Source of the DNA: Hyphomicrobiales bacterium
Lineage (GTDB): Bacteria > Pseudomonadota > Alphaproteobacteria > Rhizobiales > Rhizobiaceae
Length of the DNA stretch: 64,000 nt
NCBI GenBank assembly: GCA_900474095.1
Contig: UCOA01000111.1
Span: 1-64,000, forward strand
Reading direction: 5' to 3'
Within the stretch, counting starts at the first letter, position 1, and each line of letters opens with the position of its first letter. Positions 28,860 to 37,496 of the stretch are shown piece by piece. A program made the position numbers and the translations under genes. The notes under the pieces are model-generated. The model worked only from the letters and a program-made list of their open reading frames with translations, was not told the DNA's origin and ran no database searches.

Positions 28860-29403
28860 TTCGCAGCTTATGACAGCAGCGAAGTTGTTGCCTAATGTGT
28901 GTTCGTCCCGTTCGACTCGCAAGCAGGCTGCGTTCTTCTCTTTGGCGGTTGAGTTGACCCAAACAGACAACCCCGTTCACCGTATCGACAACCTGCGAAG
29001 AGTGCCGTCGGCGCGGAATCCGGTCGTGAAATGATCAGCGTTTCACTTTGCGGGCATCCGGCTCGAACGATTACCTATGCAGAGCGCCCGGACGCCAAAG
29101 ACAGCGACCCTGCATTCCGGTGTGACATTACGCTCCCTGTTCCTGTGGCCAGAGGATATCAACCAAAGGTTAACCATAAATTACAATCTGCGTGATGTAT
29201 CTGTAAAATTGCAATCCTGACACGCACGCATAAGTACCGGGCCAGCCTTCCGGCAAAAAAACCGCCACAATCGATCGTCACTCGTATCGCCGAGGCATTG
29301 CGGCCATGATCGGCGCCGTTCCGCCTTGTCGGATTCCGGTCAGAGCGCCTCTCTGCCTGCTGGAGAACCTTTTAATGCCCCGGCCGGCGGCAGGAGACGA
29401 TGC
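28860..29403. other. Intergenic region of about 540 bases
   Basis: No frame shows coding bias. The only site noted is a CtrA-like motif at 29170-29184, in a locally AT-rich patch (29160-29215) that could be the promoter of the small gene at 29404. Confidence 0.4.
29170..29184. promoter_or_regulatory. CtrA-like box
   Basis: TTAACCATAAATTAC fits the cell-cycle regulator CtrA motif TTAA-N7-TTAA with one mismatch. It lies 220 bases upstream of the small gene at 29404. A chance match is possible in this AT-rich patch. Confidence 0.3.
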
Positions 29404-29616
29404 ATGACGAAATGGCGCAATGAGCCGATGCTCCCTCATCATGTGGAGCTTTGCCAGCGCGTCTTCGACGCCACCAGGACGGCCCGCAAGATCGCGCCCG
29501 AGAGCGATGCCAATGACCCGGTCGCGGCACTCGTGCTGACGCTTTATCGCCATGGCGTGCGGGAGGAGGAGGAACTGTTGCGACGGGTTCTTCTGGCGCT
29601 GGATGAGGAATCCTGA
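29404..29616 (+). CDS. Small hypothetical protein
   Basis: A 70-residue soluble, mostly helical protein (MTKWRNEPMLPHHVELCQRV, FDATRTARKIAPES, then ALVLTLYRHGVREEEELLRR). ATG 29404 is preceded by AGGAG at about 8 bases; the frame upstream to 29326 lacks support. Charged, without signal or membrane segments. I do not recognise the family. It stands alone between the nitrate operon and the FAD protein gene. Confidence 0.6.
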   Translation: MTKWRNEPMLPHHVELCQRVFDATRTARKIAPESDANDPVAALVLTLYRHGVREEEELLRRVLLALDEES

Positions 29617-29701
29617 TTGAACTCCGGCTGCACCGCCGGGCTTCAAAGCAAAACCATTTCGCTCTACGCTGCTGACGGGCTACAAGATACAGGCTTGACC
29701 G

Positions 29702-29745
29702 CCGGATAATATTGATAAAAACTATAGACTTTTAGAATTATCCGG
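29702..29745. promoter_or_regulatory. Inverted repeat at the FAD-protein promoter
   Basis: CCGGATAAT (29702-29710) and ATTATCCGG (29737-29745) are exact inverted copies 26 bases apart. They flank an AT-rich core (TTGATAAAAACTATAGAC) that could hold a promoter, 14-57 bases before the ATG at 29759. Such spacing suits a dimeric repressor or looped dimers. Regulator unknown. Confidence 0.4.
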
Positions 29746-29758
29746 ACGGTGAGATGTC

Positions 29759-31240
29759 ATGAACCAATTGATCGTCAATCCGATGACCTTGTCAGCGCGC
29801 AGTGAATCGACAGCGTCGAAAGCGAGACGGCCGGTGGTCGCCATCATCGGCGGCGGCGTCTCCGGCGCAGCCACGGCGTTTCATCTCGCACGGGCGGACC
29901 AGAGCCCGGCGCCAAAGATCATCGTCTTCGAACCGCGCGACGGCCTCGGGAGGGGCCTTGCCTATGACACGGCGGAACCCGCTCACCGCATCAACGTTCC
30001 CGCCGCACGCATGAGCCTTCTCACCGACGAGCCGGATCATTTTCTTCGCTGGATTGATGCCCATTCGGCAACCGCGGGTGATGCCGACGCACTGCGGCCG
30101 GACGGCAATCTCTTTCCCCGGCGAAACGTGTTCGGCGATTATATCAATGCAATGCTGGAGCCGCTCATTGCCGACGGCGCCGTCCAGCATCGTCGCGCAA
30201 CGGTTGCGCACCTGGTGCCCGACGGACAGCGCTGGTGTCTCGTCGAGGAGGACGGCGGCGAGACCCTGGCCGATATCGTCGTTATCGCCACCAGCCATCC
30301 GCCACCGGTAGCGCCGGGCGGACTGCAAACGCTGCTGAAGGACCATCCCCGCTTCGTGCCGGACCCGACCAGAGCCGGCGCGCTCGACGCAATCCGCCCG
30401 TACGACCGGGTGCTGATCATCGGCAACGGTCTGACCTCGGCCGACGTGATAGCCTCTCTGGCCCTCAAGGGGCACACGGGCGCGATCACGGCGATCTCCC
30501 GCCGCGGCCTGCGGTCTCGTGGACATGCGCCCTTCCCGCAAGATCCCGCAGGTGATTTCCTCGCCGATCAGGCTTTCACCGCGCGAACACTTCTTCGAAA
30601 CATCCGCAACGTCATTCGGGAGTTAACCGCAACCGGGCTGACCTGGCACGGCGTCATCGATCAGGTGCGGGCACAGGGCCAATCGATTTGGCAGCTTCTG
30701 CCCCTGGCGGAAAGGAAACGCATCGTTCGGCACCTGCGGCCCTATTGGGATGTTCATCGCTTCCGCGTCGCCCCGCAGGTGGAAGCGGCACTCGACGAGG
30801 CGATCTCGCAGGGCCGCCTTGAAATTCTTGCCGCGTCGATCGCCGGTACCAATGTCGAAGACGAGGCGGTCAACTGCACGCTTCGCGTCCGGCGCAGGCG
30901 GGAGACCTTGCAGCGGACCTATGATGCCGTCGTTGTCACCACCGGTCCCGGACATGGCGGCATCCTTGCGAGCCAGCCCTTTCTCGCGGAGCTGGCCCGG
31001 GGCGGCTATCTTGAACTCGATCCGACCGGCCTTGGCCTTTCCTGCACCCGCAATTCCGAAGCGGTCGGCCCCGTAGCCGGCGTAACACCGTCGCTGTTGA
31101 TTGCCGGCCCCCTGGCGCGCGGCACCTTCGGCGAACTGATGGGCCTGCCGCAGGTGACGGAACACGCGGCCTTCGTCGCCTCCGTGGTTGTCGAGCACTT
31201 TCAGGCAACGGTGCTTGGTCCGGCGCAAACCCCGCCTTGA
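29759..31240 (+). CDS. YdhS-like FAD/NAD(P)-binding protein
   Basis: A 493-residue flavoprotein of the FAD/NAD(P)-binding family typified by E. coli YdhS. The N-terminal dinucleotide fold is VVAIIGGGVSGAATAFHLAR with the acidic strand end IIVFEP. GRGLAYDTAEPAHRINVPAA is the family signature after it. A second Rossmann motif DRVLIIGNGLTSADVIASLA lies near 225, and a C-terminal ATG-like loop reads DAVVVTTGPGH. No signal peptide or membrane segment. The substrate is unknown for the family. It is monocistronic, and the 9-bp inverted repeat in front suggests its own regulator. Confidence 0.8.
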   Translation: MNQLIVNPMTLSARSESTASKARRPVVAIIGGGVSGAATAFHLARADQSPAPKIIVFEPRDGLGRGLAYDTAEPAHRINVPAARMSLLTDEPDHFLRWIDAHSATAGDADALRPDGNLFPRRNVFGDYINAMLEPLIADGAVQHRRATVAHLVPDGQRWCLVEEDGGETLADIVVIATSHPPPVAPGGLQTLLKDHPRFVPDPTRAGALDAIRPYDRVLIIGNGLTSADVIASLALKGHTGAITAISRRGLRSRGHAPFPQDPAGDFLADQAFTARTLLRNIRNVIRELTATGLTWHGVIDQVRAQGQSIWQLLPLAERKRIVRHLRPYWDVHRFRVAPQVEAALDEAISQGRLEILAASIAGTNVEDEAVNCTLRVRRRRETLQRTYDAVVVTTGPGHGGILASQPFLAELARGGYLELDPTGLGLSCTRNSEAVGPVAGVTPSLLIAGPLARGTFGELMGLPQVTEHAAFVASVVVEHFQATVLGPAQTPP

Positions 31241-31448
31241 GTTTTCTGAGGTGTTGCAACCGCCTTTACAGCATTCTTCGCGTGGCGGCCGCGTCGGCCA
31301 AGCCGTCGATCCAACGCAATCACCGCGATCCCGGTCACCCCTGATCCGGTCCGTTCCTGAACAGGTGATGCCTTCCTGAAAATGCCACCCCAGTCATAGC
31401 CATCGAGCGATCAATCGCCTTCGGCACGCGGATTGCTGAGGAGAAACT

Positions 31449-31871
31449 TCATCGACTATGCGCGGCAAGTCGCACGGCAAGGTTCGAATCGGCTTTCGTC
31501 AGCACCAGCGTCGTGTCCTCGACCTTCCAGGACAACCCGGACCGCAGCGCACGAAAGAATTTCGTCTCCTGACCCATCACGGCCGGAACGCACATCTTGC
31601 GCGTCGCGCCGGCGGGACCGAACACGATCTCGCTGCCCTTCAGGTTGAACGTGCCGGTGTAGCTATTGCAGCCGGCAAAACCGGAATAGGTTCCGTCATC
31701 ATTGATTGCGAGCGTCGACTGTAAGTCGTCGATCACCCCGCCACCACCGATATCCTCGGCAAGCCATGTCCCGACGAGTTCGGCCGGCACGGATACGGCC
31801 GAGACTGTCGACACAGATGTCGCATCAAGCAGCACACAGGAGCAGGACAGAAACAGCGTAAGCGTCAACAT
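31449..31871 (-). CDS. META/HslJ-domain exported protein
   Basis: A 140-residue protein with a hydrophobic N-terminal signal (MLTLTLFLSCSCVLLDA) followed by a META domain: LVGTWLAEDIGGGGVIDDLQ, the TYSGFAGCNSYTGTF signature and TRKMCVPAVMGQETKFFRAL. HslJ-type META proteins are outer-membrane or periplasmic and linked to heat or novobiocin stress in E. coli. The Cys residues near the signal end do not form a standard lipobox, so lipidation is uncertain. Two Cys in the domain (GCNSY, KMCVP) match the family's disulfide positions. Stands alone, convergent with the FAD-protein gene. Confidence 0.8.
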   Translation of the reverse strand: MLTLTLFLSCSCVLLDATSVSTVSAVSVPAELVGTWLAEDIGGGGVIDDLQSTLAINDDGTYSGFAGCNSYTGTFNLKGSEIVFGPAGATRKMCVPAVMGQETKFFRALRSGLSWKVEDTTLVLTKADSNLAVRLAAHSR

Positions 31872-32027
31872 GTGAGTACCGTCTTTTCCGAATTAGCGCG
31901 CACTCTGCCGCGATTCGCGCCTGCCCGCGACCATATCGCCACATCCTCTTTGGAGACTAGTCTTGTTGACGACCGCTTTCACCTGTAGAGCCTAGCGTGA
32001 AAAAACGAAAAACAACGGGACTTGGCC

Positions 32028-33233
32028 ATGAACTCCGGCGCACCTGAAAAACGCCGATTGACCATTCTGGGCTCCACCGGCTCGATCGGCACCAACACGC
32101 TCGACGTCATTAACCAGCTTGGCGGCCGTGACGCATTCGAGATTGCCGCCGTGACCGGCAATGGCAATATTGGCCTGCTCGCCGAGCAGGCCAAGGCGAC
32201 CGGCGCCGAACTCGCCGTGACCGCCAGCGAGGGCCAGTACGAAAACCTGAAATCCGCGTTGGCAGGCACCGGCATCGAGGTCGCCGCCGGCCGCAGCGGC
32301 CTGATCGAGGCTGCTGAGCGCGATGCCGGCTGGGTCATGGCGGCCATTGTCGGAACGGCCGGCCTCGTACCGACGCTCGCCGCCGCCCGGCGCGGCGCCG
32401 ATATCGCGCTCGCCAACAAGGAATGTCTGGTCTCCGCCGGAGAGCTCTTCGTGCGCGCGGTTGCCCAAGGCGGCGGCCGATTGATCCCCGTCGACAGCGA
32501 ACACAGCGCCATCTTCCAGTCGCTGGAGGAGGATCAGCGCCACGCGGTCGAGCGGATCGTACTGACCGCGTCCGGCGGCCCCTTCCGCACATGGTCGCGT
32601 GAGCAGATGGCAGGCGTTACGGCCGAAGCCGCTCGCGCCCATCCGAACTGGTCGATGGGCATGAAGATCTCGATCGGCAGCGCCTCGATGTTCAACAAGG
32701 CGCTGGAAATGATCGAGGCGAAGCACCTGTTCGACGTCGCGCCGAGCCAGATCGAAGTCGTCGTCCATCCGCAGTCGATCATCCATTCGATGGTCGGCTA
32801 CACCGACGGCTCGGTGCTCGCCCAGTTGGGCTGCCCCGACATGCGCACCGCGATCGGCTATGCGCTGACCTATCCGGCGCGGACGAAACTCAATGTCGAT
32901 CGGTTGGACTTCGCCAAGCTCGCGAGGCTGGATTTCGAGGCACCGGACGAAGTCCGTTTCCCGGCGCTCCGCCTTGCCCGCACTGCAATGGAGCGTGGCG
33001 GTCTGCAGGGCGCGATCATGAACGCGGCCGAAGAAATCGCCTTCCATGCCTTCGTCTCAAGCCGCATCGGCTTCCTCGATATGGCCGATATCGCCGAGGT
33101 GGTCATGGACCGCATGACGGACCTCGCCCCGGCCGCCTCGATGGATGACGTTTTCGCCGCCGACCGCGAGGCCCGTGCCCGTGCCGCCGAAGCCATCGCC
33201 GGAAAAGAAAAGGCCGCCGGAGCGGCGGCCTGA
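32028..33233 (+). CDS. dxr: 1-deoxy-D-xylulose 5-phosphate reductoisomerase
   Basis: A 401-residue NADPH-dependent enzyme of the MEP isoprenoid pathway converting DXP to MEP. The N-terminal NADPH site is LTILGSTGSIGTNTLDVI. Metal and substrate residues lie in LANKECLVSAGE, IPVDSEHSAIFQSL, LTASGGPFR, HPNWSMGMKISIGSASMFNK and VVVHPQSIIHSMV. ATG 32028 is chosen over the upstream TTG because ACGGGA lies at about 8 bases. The last codons double as the hemA terminator stem (see 33203-33230). dxr is usually near lpxD/fabZ or cdsA in other bacteria; here it stands apart, and a second dxr copy elsewhere is possible. Confidence 0.96.
   Translation: MNSGAPEKRRLTILGSTGSIGTNTLDVINQLGGRDAFEIAAVTGNGNIGLLAEQAKATGAELAVTASEGQYENLKSALAGTGIEVAAGRSGLIEAAERDAGWVMAAIVGTAGLVPTLAAARRGADIALANKECLVSAGELFVRAVAQGGGRLIPVDSEHSAIFQSLEEDQRHAVERIVLTASGGPFRTWSREQMAGVTAEAARAHPNWSMGMKISIGSASMFNKALEMIEAKHLFDVAPSQIEVVVHPQSIIHSMVGYTDGSVLAQLGCPDMRTAIGYALTYPARTKLNVDRLDFAKLARLDFEAPDEVRFPALRLARTAMERGGLQGAIMNAAEEIAFHAFVSSRIGFLDMADIAEVVMDRMTDLAPAASMDDVFAADREARARAAEAIAGKEKAAGAAA
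33203..33230 (-). terminator. hemA terminator embedded in the dxr 3' end
   Basis: On the minus strand GGCCGCC-GCTCC-GGCGGCC forms a 7-bp GC stem followed by TTTTCTTTTCC. It lies 29-56 bases after the hemA stop, inside the final codons of convergent dxr (encoding its Lys/Ala/Gly tail). Confidence 0.75.
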
Positions 33234-33258
33234 TTCAATTCAATAGGTTAGATTCACC

Positions 33259-34476
33259 TTACGCAACAGCCCTCGCCAGCGCGCAACGCGACCAGAGCTG
33301 GTGCAGCGCGCCGACCAGGTGGTCGATATCGCCATCCGAATGCAGCGGCGTCGGCGTAATGCGCAGGCGCTCGGTCTTTTTCGGCACCGTCGGATAGTTG
33401 ATCGGCTGGACATAGATGCCGCAATTATCGAGCAGTAGATCGGAGATCCACTTGCACTTGGCCGCATCGCCGACGATCACCGGCACGATGTGGCTCGGAT
33501 TGTTCAAGTGCGGAATGCCGTTCTTGTCGAGCAGATTGCGCAGGCGGCGAACCCGTTCCTGATGGGCAAAGCGTTCGATCTGGCTTTCCTTCAGGTGCCG
33601 GATCGAGGCGACCGCACCGGCAGCGAGTGCCGGCGGCAGCGCGGTCGTGAAGATGAAGCCGGAGGCAAACGAGCGGATGAAATCGCACAGCGCGCTCGAC
33701 GCGGCGATATAGCCGCCCATGACGCCGAAAGCCTTGCCGAGCGTGCCCTCGATCACCGTCAGCCGGTGCATCAGGCCTTCGCGCTCGGCAATGCCGCCGC
33801 CGCGCGGGCCGTACATGCCGACGGCATGGACTTCATCGAGATAGGTCATCGCGCCGTACTTGTCCGCGAGATCGCAGATTTCCCTGATCGGCGAAATATC
33901 GCCGTCCATCGAGTAGACCGATTCGAAGGCAATGATTTTTGGTGCGCGCGGGTCGGCGGCCGCCAGCTTGGCCTCGAGGTCGGAGACGGAATTGTGCTTG
34001 AAGATCACCCGCTCGCATTTGGAGTGGCGGATGCCCTCGATCATCGAAGCGTGGTTGCCGGCGTCCGAAAAGACGATCACGCCGGGGATCTTCGAACAGA
34101 GCGTTCCGAGCGCTGCCCAGTTGGAGACGTAGCCGGAGGTGAACAAAAGCGCCGATTCCTTGCCGTGCAGGTCGGCAAGCTCGCGTTCGAGAAGAACGTG
34201 GTAGTGATTGGTGCCAGAAATATTCCGGGTGCCTCCCGCACCCGCGCCACACTGGTCGATGGCGAGTTTCATCGCCTCCGTGACCTTTGGATGCTGGCCC
34301 ATGCCGAGATAGTCGTTGGAACACCAGACGGTGACATCCTGCTTTTCGCCGCTAGCATTGTAGCGGGTCGCCTTCGGGAATTGCCCGCGCTGGCGCTCCA
34401 GATCGGCGAACACCCGGTAGCGGCCTTCCTGATGCAGGCCGTCCAGTTCGCCTTTGAAGAAACTCTCGAAATCCAT
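33259..34476 (-). CDS. hemA: 5-aminolevulinate synthase
   Basis: A 405-residue PLP enzyme condensing glycine and succinyl-CoA to 5-aminolevulinate, the first step of heme synthesis in Alphaproteobacteria. Conserved parts: [59 protein letters not shown], and the Schiff-base Lys in [13 protein letters not shown] (Lys248 from this start). [20 protein letters not shown] is the C-terminal signature. Two ATGs follow GGAG; the second (34476) has the better 6-base spacing and gives the family's usual numbering. A FixK/FNR-type box lies about 146 bases upstream, pointing to oxygen control. Confidence 0.97.
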   Translation of the reverse strand: MDFESFFKGELDGLHQEGRYRVFADLERQRGQFPKATRYNASGEKQDVTVWCSNDYLGMGQHPKVTEAMKLAIDQCGAGAGGTRNISGTNHYHVLLERELADLHGKESALLFTSGYVSNWAALGTLCSKIPGVIVFSDAGNHASMIEGIRHSKCERVIFKHNSVSDLEAKLAAADPRAPKIIAFESVYSMDGDISPIREICDLADKYGAMTYLDEVHAVGMYGPRGGGIAEREGLMHRLTVIEGTLGKAFGVMGGYIAASSALCDFIRSFASGFIFTTALPPALAAGAVASIRHLKESQIERFAHQERVRRLRNLLDKNGIPHLNNPSHIVPVIVGDAAKCKWISDLLLDNCGIYVQPINYPTVPKKTERLRITPTPLHSDGDIDHLVGALHQLWSRCALARAVA

Positions 34477-34980
34477 CATCGTCTCCAGAACCTTGCCGTC
34501 TTTTTGATCGAAAGACAGCCTACGTCAATCCCGAAGCTCGGGATCGCCGCAGCCTGCGGCAAAAGGCCCCTAATTTTGAACAGTTCCAAACTATCCGTCA
34601 TGAATTTCATTCCACTTAACATTGATCTGAGTCAAGCCCGCATGAAAAGGACGGCCCGCTCCCTCCTTATATTCTGTTTCAAAAAACCGACGCCAATCAT
34701 TTAAGCGGCACTGGAATTCCAGCCATGCCCCCGTCTCAGACAGGCGCGGAAAATTTCTCCAGCGCTGTCACGCCGGGAACAGCGCCTTCAGCTTCCATTC
34801 AGGTTGAATGGCATCTCTTGTCATCGAGGGGATGTTGCAGGATATCTGTAGACTTTCGCAAGCATGCAATTATCCTCGAAGTTGCAAGTTGACCGGAGGG
34901 GGACCTTACCGTCCAGCTTCCATTCCTGGGGAGAACGGACGGCGGAGAGGCAAGCTTTCGCGTCCAGATTGGAGAACCAA
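34477..34980. other. Divergent intergenic region, hemA / lipoprotein gene
   Basis: About 500 bases with a FixK/FNR box near the hemA side. A small inverted repeat (CCATTCA-GGT-TGAATGG, 34795-34811) and a 12-base direct repeat (CAGCTTCCATTC, near 34789 and 34914) lie closer to the lipoprotein gene. No coding frame is supported. Confidence 0.4.
34622..34635. promoter_or_regulatory. FixK/FNR-type anaerobox
   Basis: TTGATCTGAGTCAA fits TTGAT-N4-ATCAA at nine of ten positions. It lies about 146 bases upstream of the hemA start and about 345 before the lipoprotein gene, so hemA is the likely target. Control of hemA by FixK-type proteins is known in Bradyrhizobium. Confidence 0.6.
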
Positions 34981-35235
34981 ATGAAGAAAGCCATTGTGCT
35001 TGTGTTGATCGCATTGTCGGTCGCAAGCTGCACGCAGACCGAAAAGGGTGCGGGCATCGGTGCCGTTTCCGGCGCCATCATCGGCGGCGCGATCACCGGC
35101 GACGTCCGTGGTGCCGCCGTCGGCGCTGCGATCGGCGGTGTTTCCGGCGCGGTCATCGGCCACGTCTCGGAACAGCCCGGCCAGTGCTACTACCGCGACC
35201 GCTACGGCCGCCGCTACATCGACGATTGCCCGTGA
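34981..35235 (+). CDS. Glycine-zipper lipoprotein
   Basis: An 84-residue small lipoprotein. The signal MKKAIVLVLIALSVASC ends with a clear lipobox (SVAS-C), so Cys17 should be lipidated. Residues 25-60 are a glycine zipper (GAGIGAVSGAIIGGAITGDV, then GAAVGAAIGGVSGAVIGHV), a membrane-embedding hairpin, followed by a short Tyr/Arg-rich end with two Cys (QCYYRDRYGRRYIDDCP). ATG 34981 has GGAG at 7 bases. Members are outer-membrane or inner-membrane associated with unknown job. A strong terminator follows, so it is monocistronic. Confidence 0.8.
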   Translation: MKKAIVLVLIALSVASCTQTEKGAGIGAVSGAIIGGAITGDVRGAAVGAAIGGVSGAVIGHVSEQPGQCYYRDRYGRRYIDDCP

Positions 35236-35311
35236 TATAGCCGCAGGTTACAGGCAGCAGGACAACAACGCGGCAAGCGTCAGTTGTCCTGGAGCGCCAA
35301 AATACGGCCAG

Positions 35312-35336
35312 CCCCGGAGAAATCCGGGGGTTTTTT
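35312..35336 (+). terminator. Rho-independent terminator of the lipoprotein gene
   Basis: CCCCGGA-GAAA-TCCGGGG forms a 7-bp stem with a stable GAAA tetraloop, followed by G and TTTTTT (35331-35336). It lies 77 bases after the lipoprotein stop. Confidence 0.92.
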
Positions 35337-35505
35337 GTTTCCCGCACGTCACACTTGTCGCGGTTTTTCTCCAAATTCCGGCCTCAAGCCTTCATCACCG
35401 GAGCAATGCTGTGTAGGGTCATCGTTAATGAAGGGAAAACCTTGTCATGCAATGTTGCCCCTGCCATGACGGCAGGCGGATGTTGAAAGTAGCCTGGAAA
35501 GCGGA

Positions 35506-37428
35506 ATGCGGAAACGAAAGCGTCTGCCGACTGTAAGTGTTGCGTACCGGAACGCTGGCACCGCTTTTGCCGTCGCGGCGCTTACCGTCTGCGGGCCTTT
35601 GTCGGTTACCGACGCCCATGCTTTCAAGATCTTCGGCATCAGTTTCTTCGAGAGTGACGAGGAAAAGGTCGAGGTCATCGATCCCGTCAACTATAATCTT
35701 ACCTTGACGGAAGGCTCGGGCGACGAGGACCTGAAGGAGGCACTGGAAAACAGTTCGCGTCTGTTCCAGGACAAGGACAAGCCTGTTTCCGGCGATCTCG
35801 GCCTCGCCATCAAGGCGCGCGACGATCGCGATCGGCTCCTCGCCGCCCTCTATGAACAGGCCCGCTATGGCGGCACGGTCGACGTGAAGGTCAACGGCCA
35901 GGACATCGACACGTTGCCGCCCGACCCCGTGTTTCCCGACGGTGCTCCGGTTTCCGTCGAAATCACCGTGACCCCCGGTCCGGTTTTCACGCTTGGCAAC
36001 GTCGTGCTCAAGGGAGACGCCCTTGGGCGCAGGCCGGACGAATACCTCAAACCCGGCGCGCGGGCAGATTCCACCCTCATCATCAAGGCCGGCGAAAAGG
36101 TTGTCGAGGACTTGAAGGAGGAAGGCCGACCGCTCGCCAGGCTGACGGAACGCAGCGCCATTGCCGATCACAAGACGAATACGGTGGATGTGGTCATCGC
36201 CGCGGAAGGCGGCCCGGTTGCACCGGTCGGCACCGTGACCGTGACCGGCACCAAGACCGTTGATCCCGCCTTCGTCGCCAGCTATTCGCGCCTCAACGGC
36301 GGCAAGCCCTATTCGCCGGAAAACCTGCGCAAGGCCTCCGAACGGCTGCGCCAGCTCGGCGTGTTTTCGAGCATCACCATCAAGGAAGCCAATGAGCTGG
36401 CGCCGGATGGCACCATTCCGATGACCATCGAGGTCTCCGAAGGCAAACACCGCTATTTCGGCGCCGGCGCGCAGTACTCGACGACAGACGGTTTCGGCAT
36501 CCAGGGTTATTGGGGTCATCGCAACCTCTTCGGTCGAGCCGAATCATTGCGCGTCGAGGGCTCCGTCAACCGCATCGGCGAGACGGCCGATGTCGGCAAC
36601 CTTGATTATTCGGCCGGCCTCCTCTTTGCCAAACCCGGTGCCTTCGGACCGGCTTCCATCTTCAATGCCAGCCTGAAGGCGCAGCTCCTCGACCCCGACG
36701 CCTATAGCGCGACGATCTTCACCGGGGCTGCCGGCGCAACCTTCGAGCTGTCCGATACCGACACGATTTCCGGAGGCGCCGAGCTGAGCTGGGCCGACGT
36801 CGACGACGCCTTCGGCTCAAACGAATATCTGACGGCGGCGATCCCGATCGAGTATGTCCGCGATACGCGCGACGACAAGCTGAACCCGACAGCTGGCTAC
36901 CGAGCCTCAATCAACGCCAAGCCGAGCTATGAGATCAACGGCCAGGCCTTCTTCAGTTCATTCGAAGGCTCGGCCTCGGCCTATCTTGGCCTCGGGGAGG
37001 AAGATCGCTTCGTGCTGGCCGGCAAGCTCAGCGCCGGTGTGCTGGCCGGCGGTGACGGCCTTGACTCCATTCCAGCCAACCGGCGCTTCTACCTCGGCGG
37101 CGGCGGCACCGTGCGCGGCTATTCCTATCAGGAAATCAGCCCGCGCAACGCCGATGACGAAATTCTCGGCGGACGCTCCTATGTCAACGCCTCGGTGGAG
37201 GCACGCATCGACATCACCGAAAAGATCGGCATCGTCCCCTTCATCGACGCCGGAACCGTATCGGCCAAAACCGCGCCGGATTTTTCGGATATACGTACGG
37301 GCGCCGGTATCGGCATTCGCTATGCAACGCCATTCGGGCCGATCCGGCTCGATTTCGCGGTGCCGCTGAACGCCTATCCGGACGGCACCAAATACGGGAT
37401 CTATGCCGGCATCGGGCAATCCTTCTGA
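35506..37428 (+). CDS. tamA: TamA, outer-membrane translocation and assembly factor
   Basis: A 640-residue Omp85-family protein. A signal peptide ends near TDAHA-FK. POTRA-like domains cover about 50-300 (YNLTLTEGSGDEDLKEALEN and FTLGNVVLKGDALG; GTVTVTGTKTVDPAFVASYS). A 16-strand beta-barrel covers about 310-640, with the strand-12/13 signature RRFYLGGGGTVRGYSYQEIS (variant of VRGY/F) and a C-terminal Phe (GIYAGIGQSF) as expected for barrel insertion. TamA works with the inner-membrane-anchored TamB, encoded 68 bases downstream, to insert certain outer-membrane proteins and aid phospholipid transport. It forms a two-gene unit with tamB. Confidence 0.93.
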   Translation: MRKRKRLPTVSVAYRNAGTAFAVAALTVCGPLSVTDAHAFKIFGISFFESDEEKVEVIDPVNYNLTLTEGSGDEDLKEALENSSRLFQDKDKPVSGDLGLAIKARDDRDRLLAALYEQARYGGTVDVKVNGQDIDTLPPDPVFPDGAPVSVEITVTPGPVFTLGNVVLKGDALGRRPDEYLKPGARADSTLIIKAGEKVVEDLKEEGRPLARLTERSAIADHKTNTVDVVIAAEGGPVAPVGTVTVTGTKTVDPAFVASYSRLNGGKPYSPENLRKASERLRQLGVFSSITIKEANELAPDGTIPMTIEVSEGKHRYFGAGAQYSTTDGFGIQGYWGHRNLFGRAESLRVEGSVNRIGETADVGNLDYSAGLLFAKPGAFGPASIFNASLKAQLLDPDAYSATIFTGAAGATFELSDTDTISGGAELSWADVDDAFGSNEYLTAAIPIEYVRDTRDDKLNPTAGYRASINAKPSYEINGQAFFSSFEGSASAYLGLGEEDRFVLAGKLSAGVLAGGDGLDSIPANRRFYLGGGGTVRGYSYQEISPRNADDEILGGRSYVNASVEARIDITEKIGIVPFIDAGTVSAKTAPDFSDIRTGAGIGIRYATPFGPIRLDFAVPLNAYPDGTKYGIYAGIGQSF

Positions 37429-37496
37429 CTGCTTCAGGAGACCGGCGGCAGAGAGAAGCAATTTCATCGCGACGTAACTTGGACTATGGATAAACC

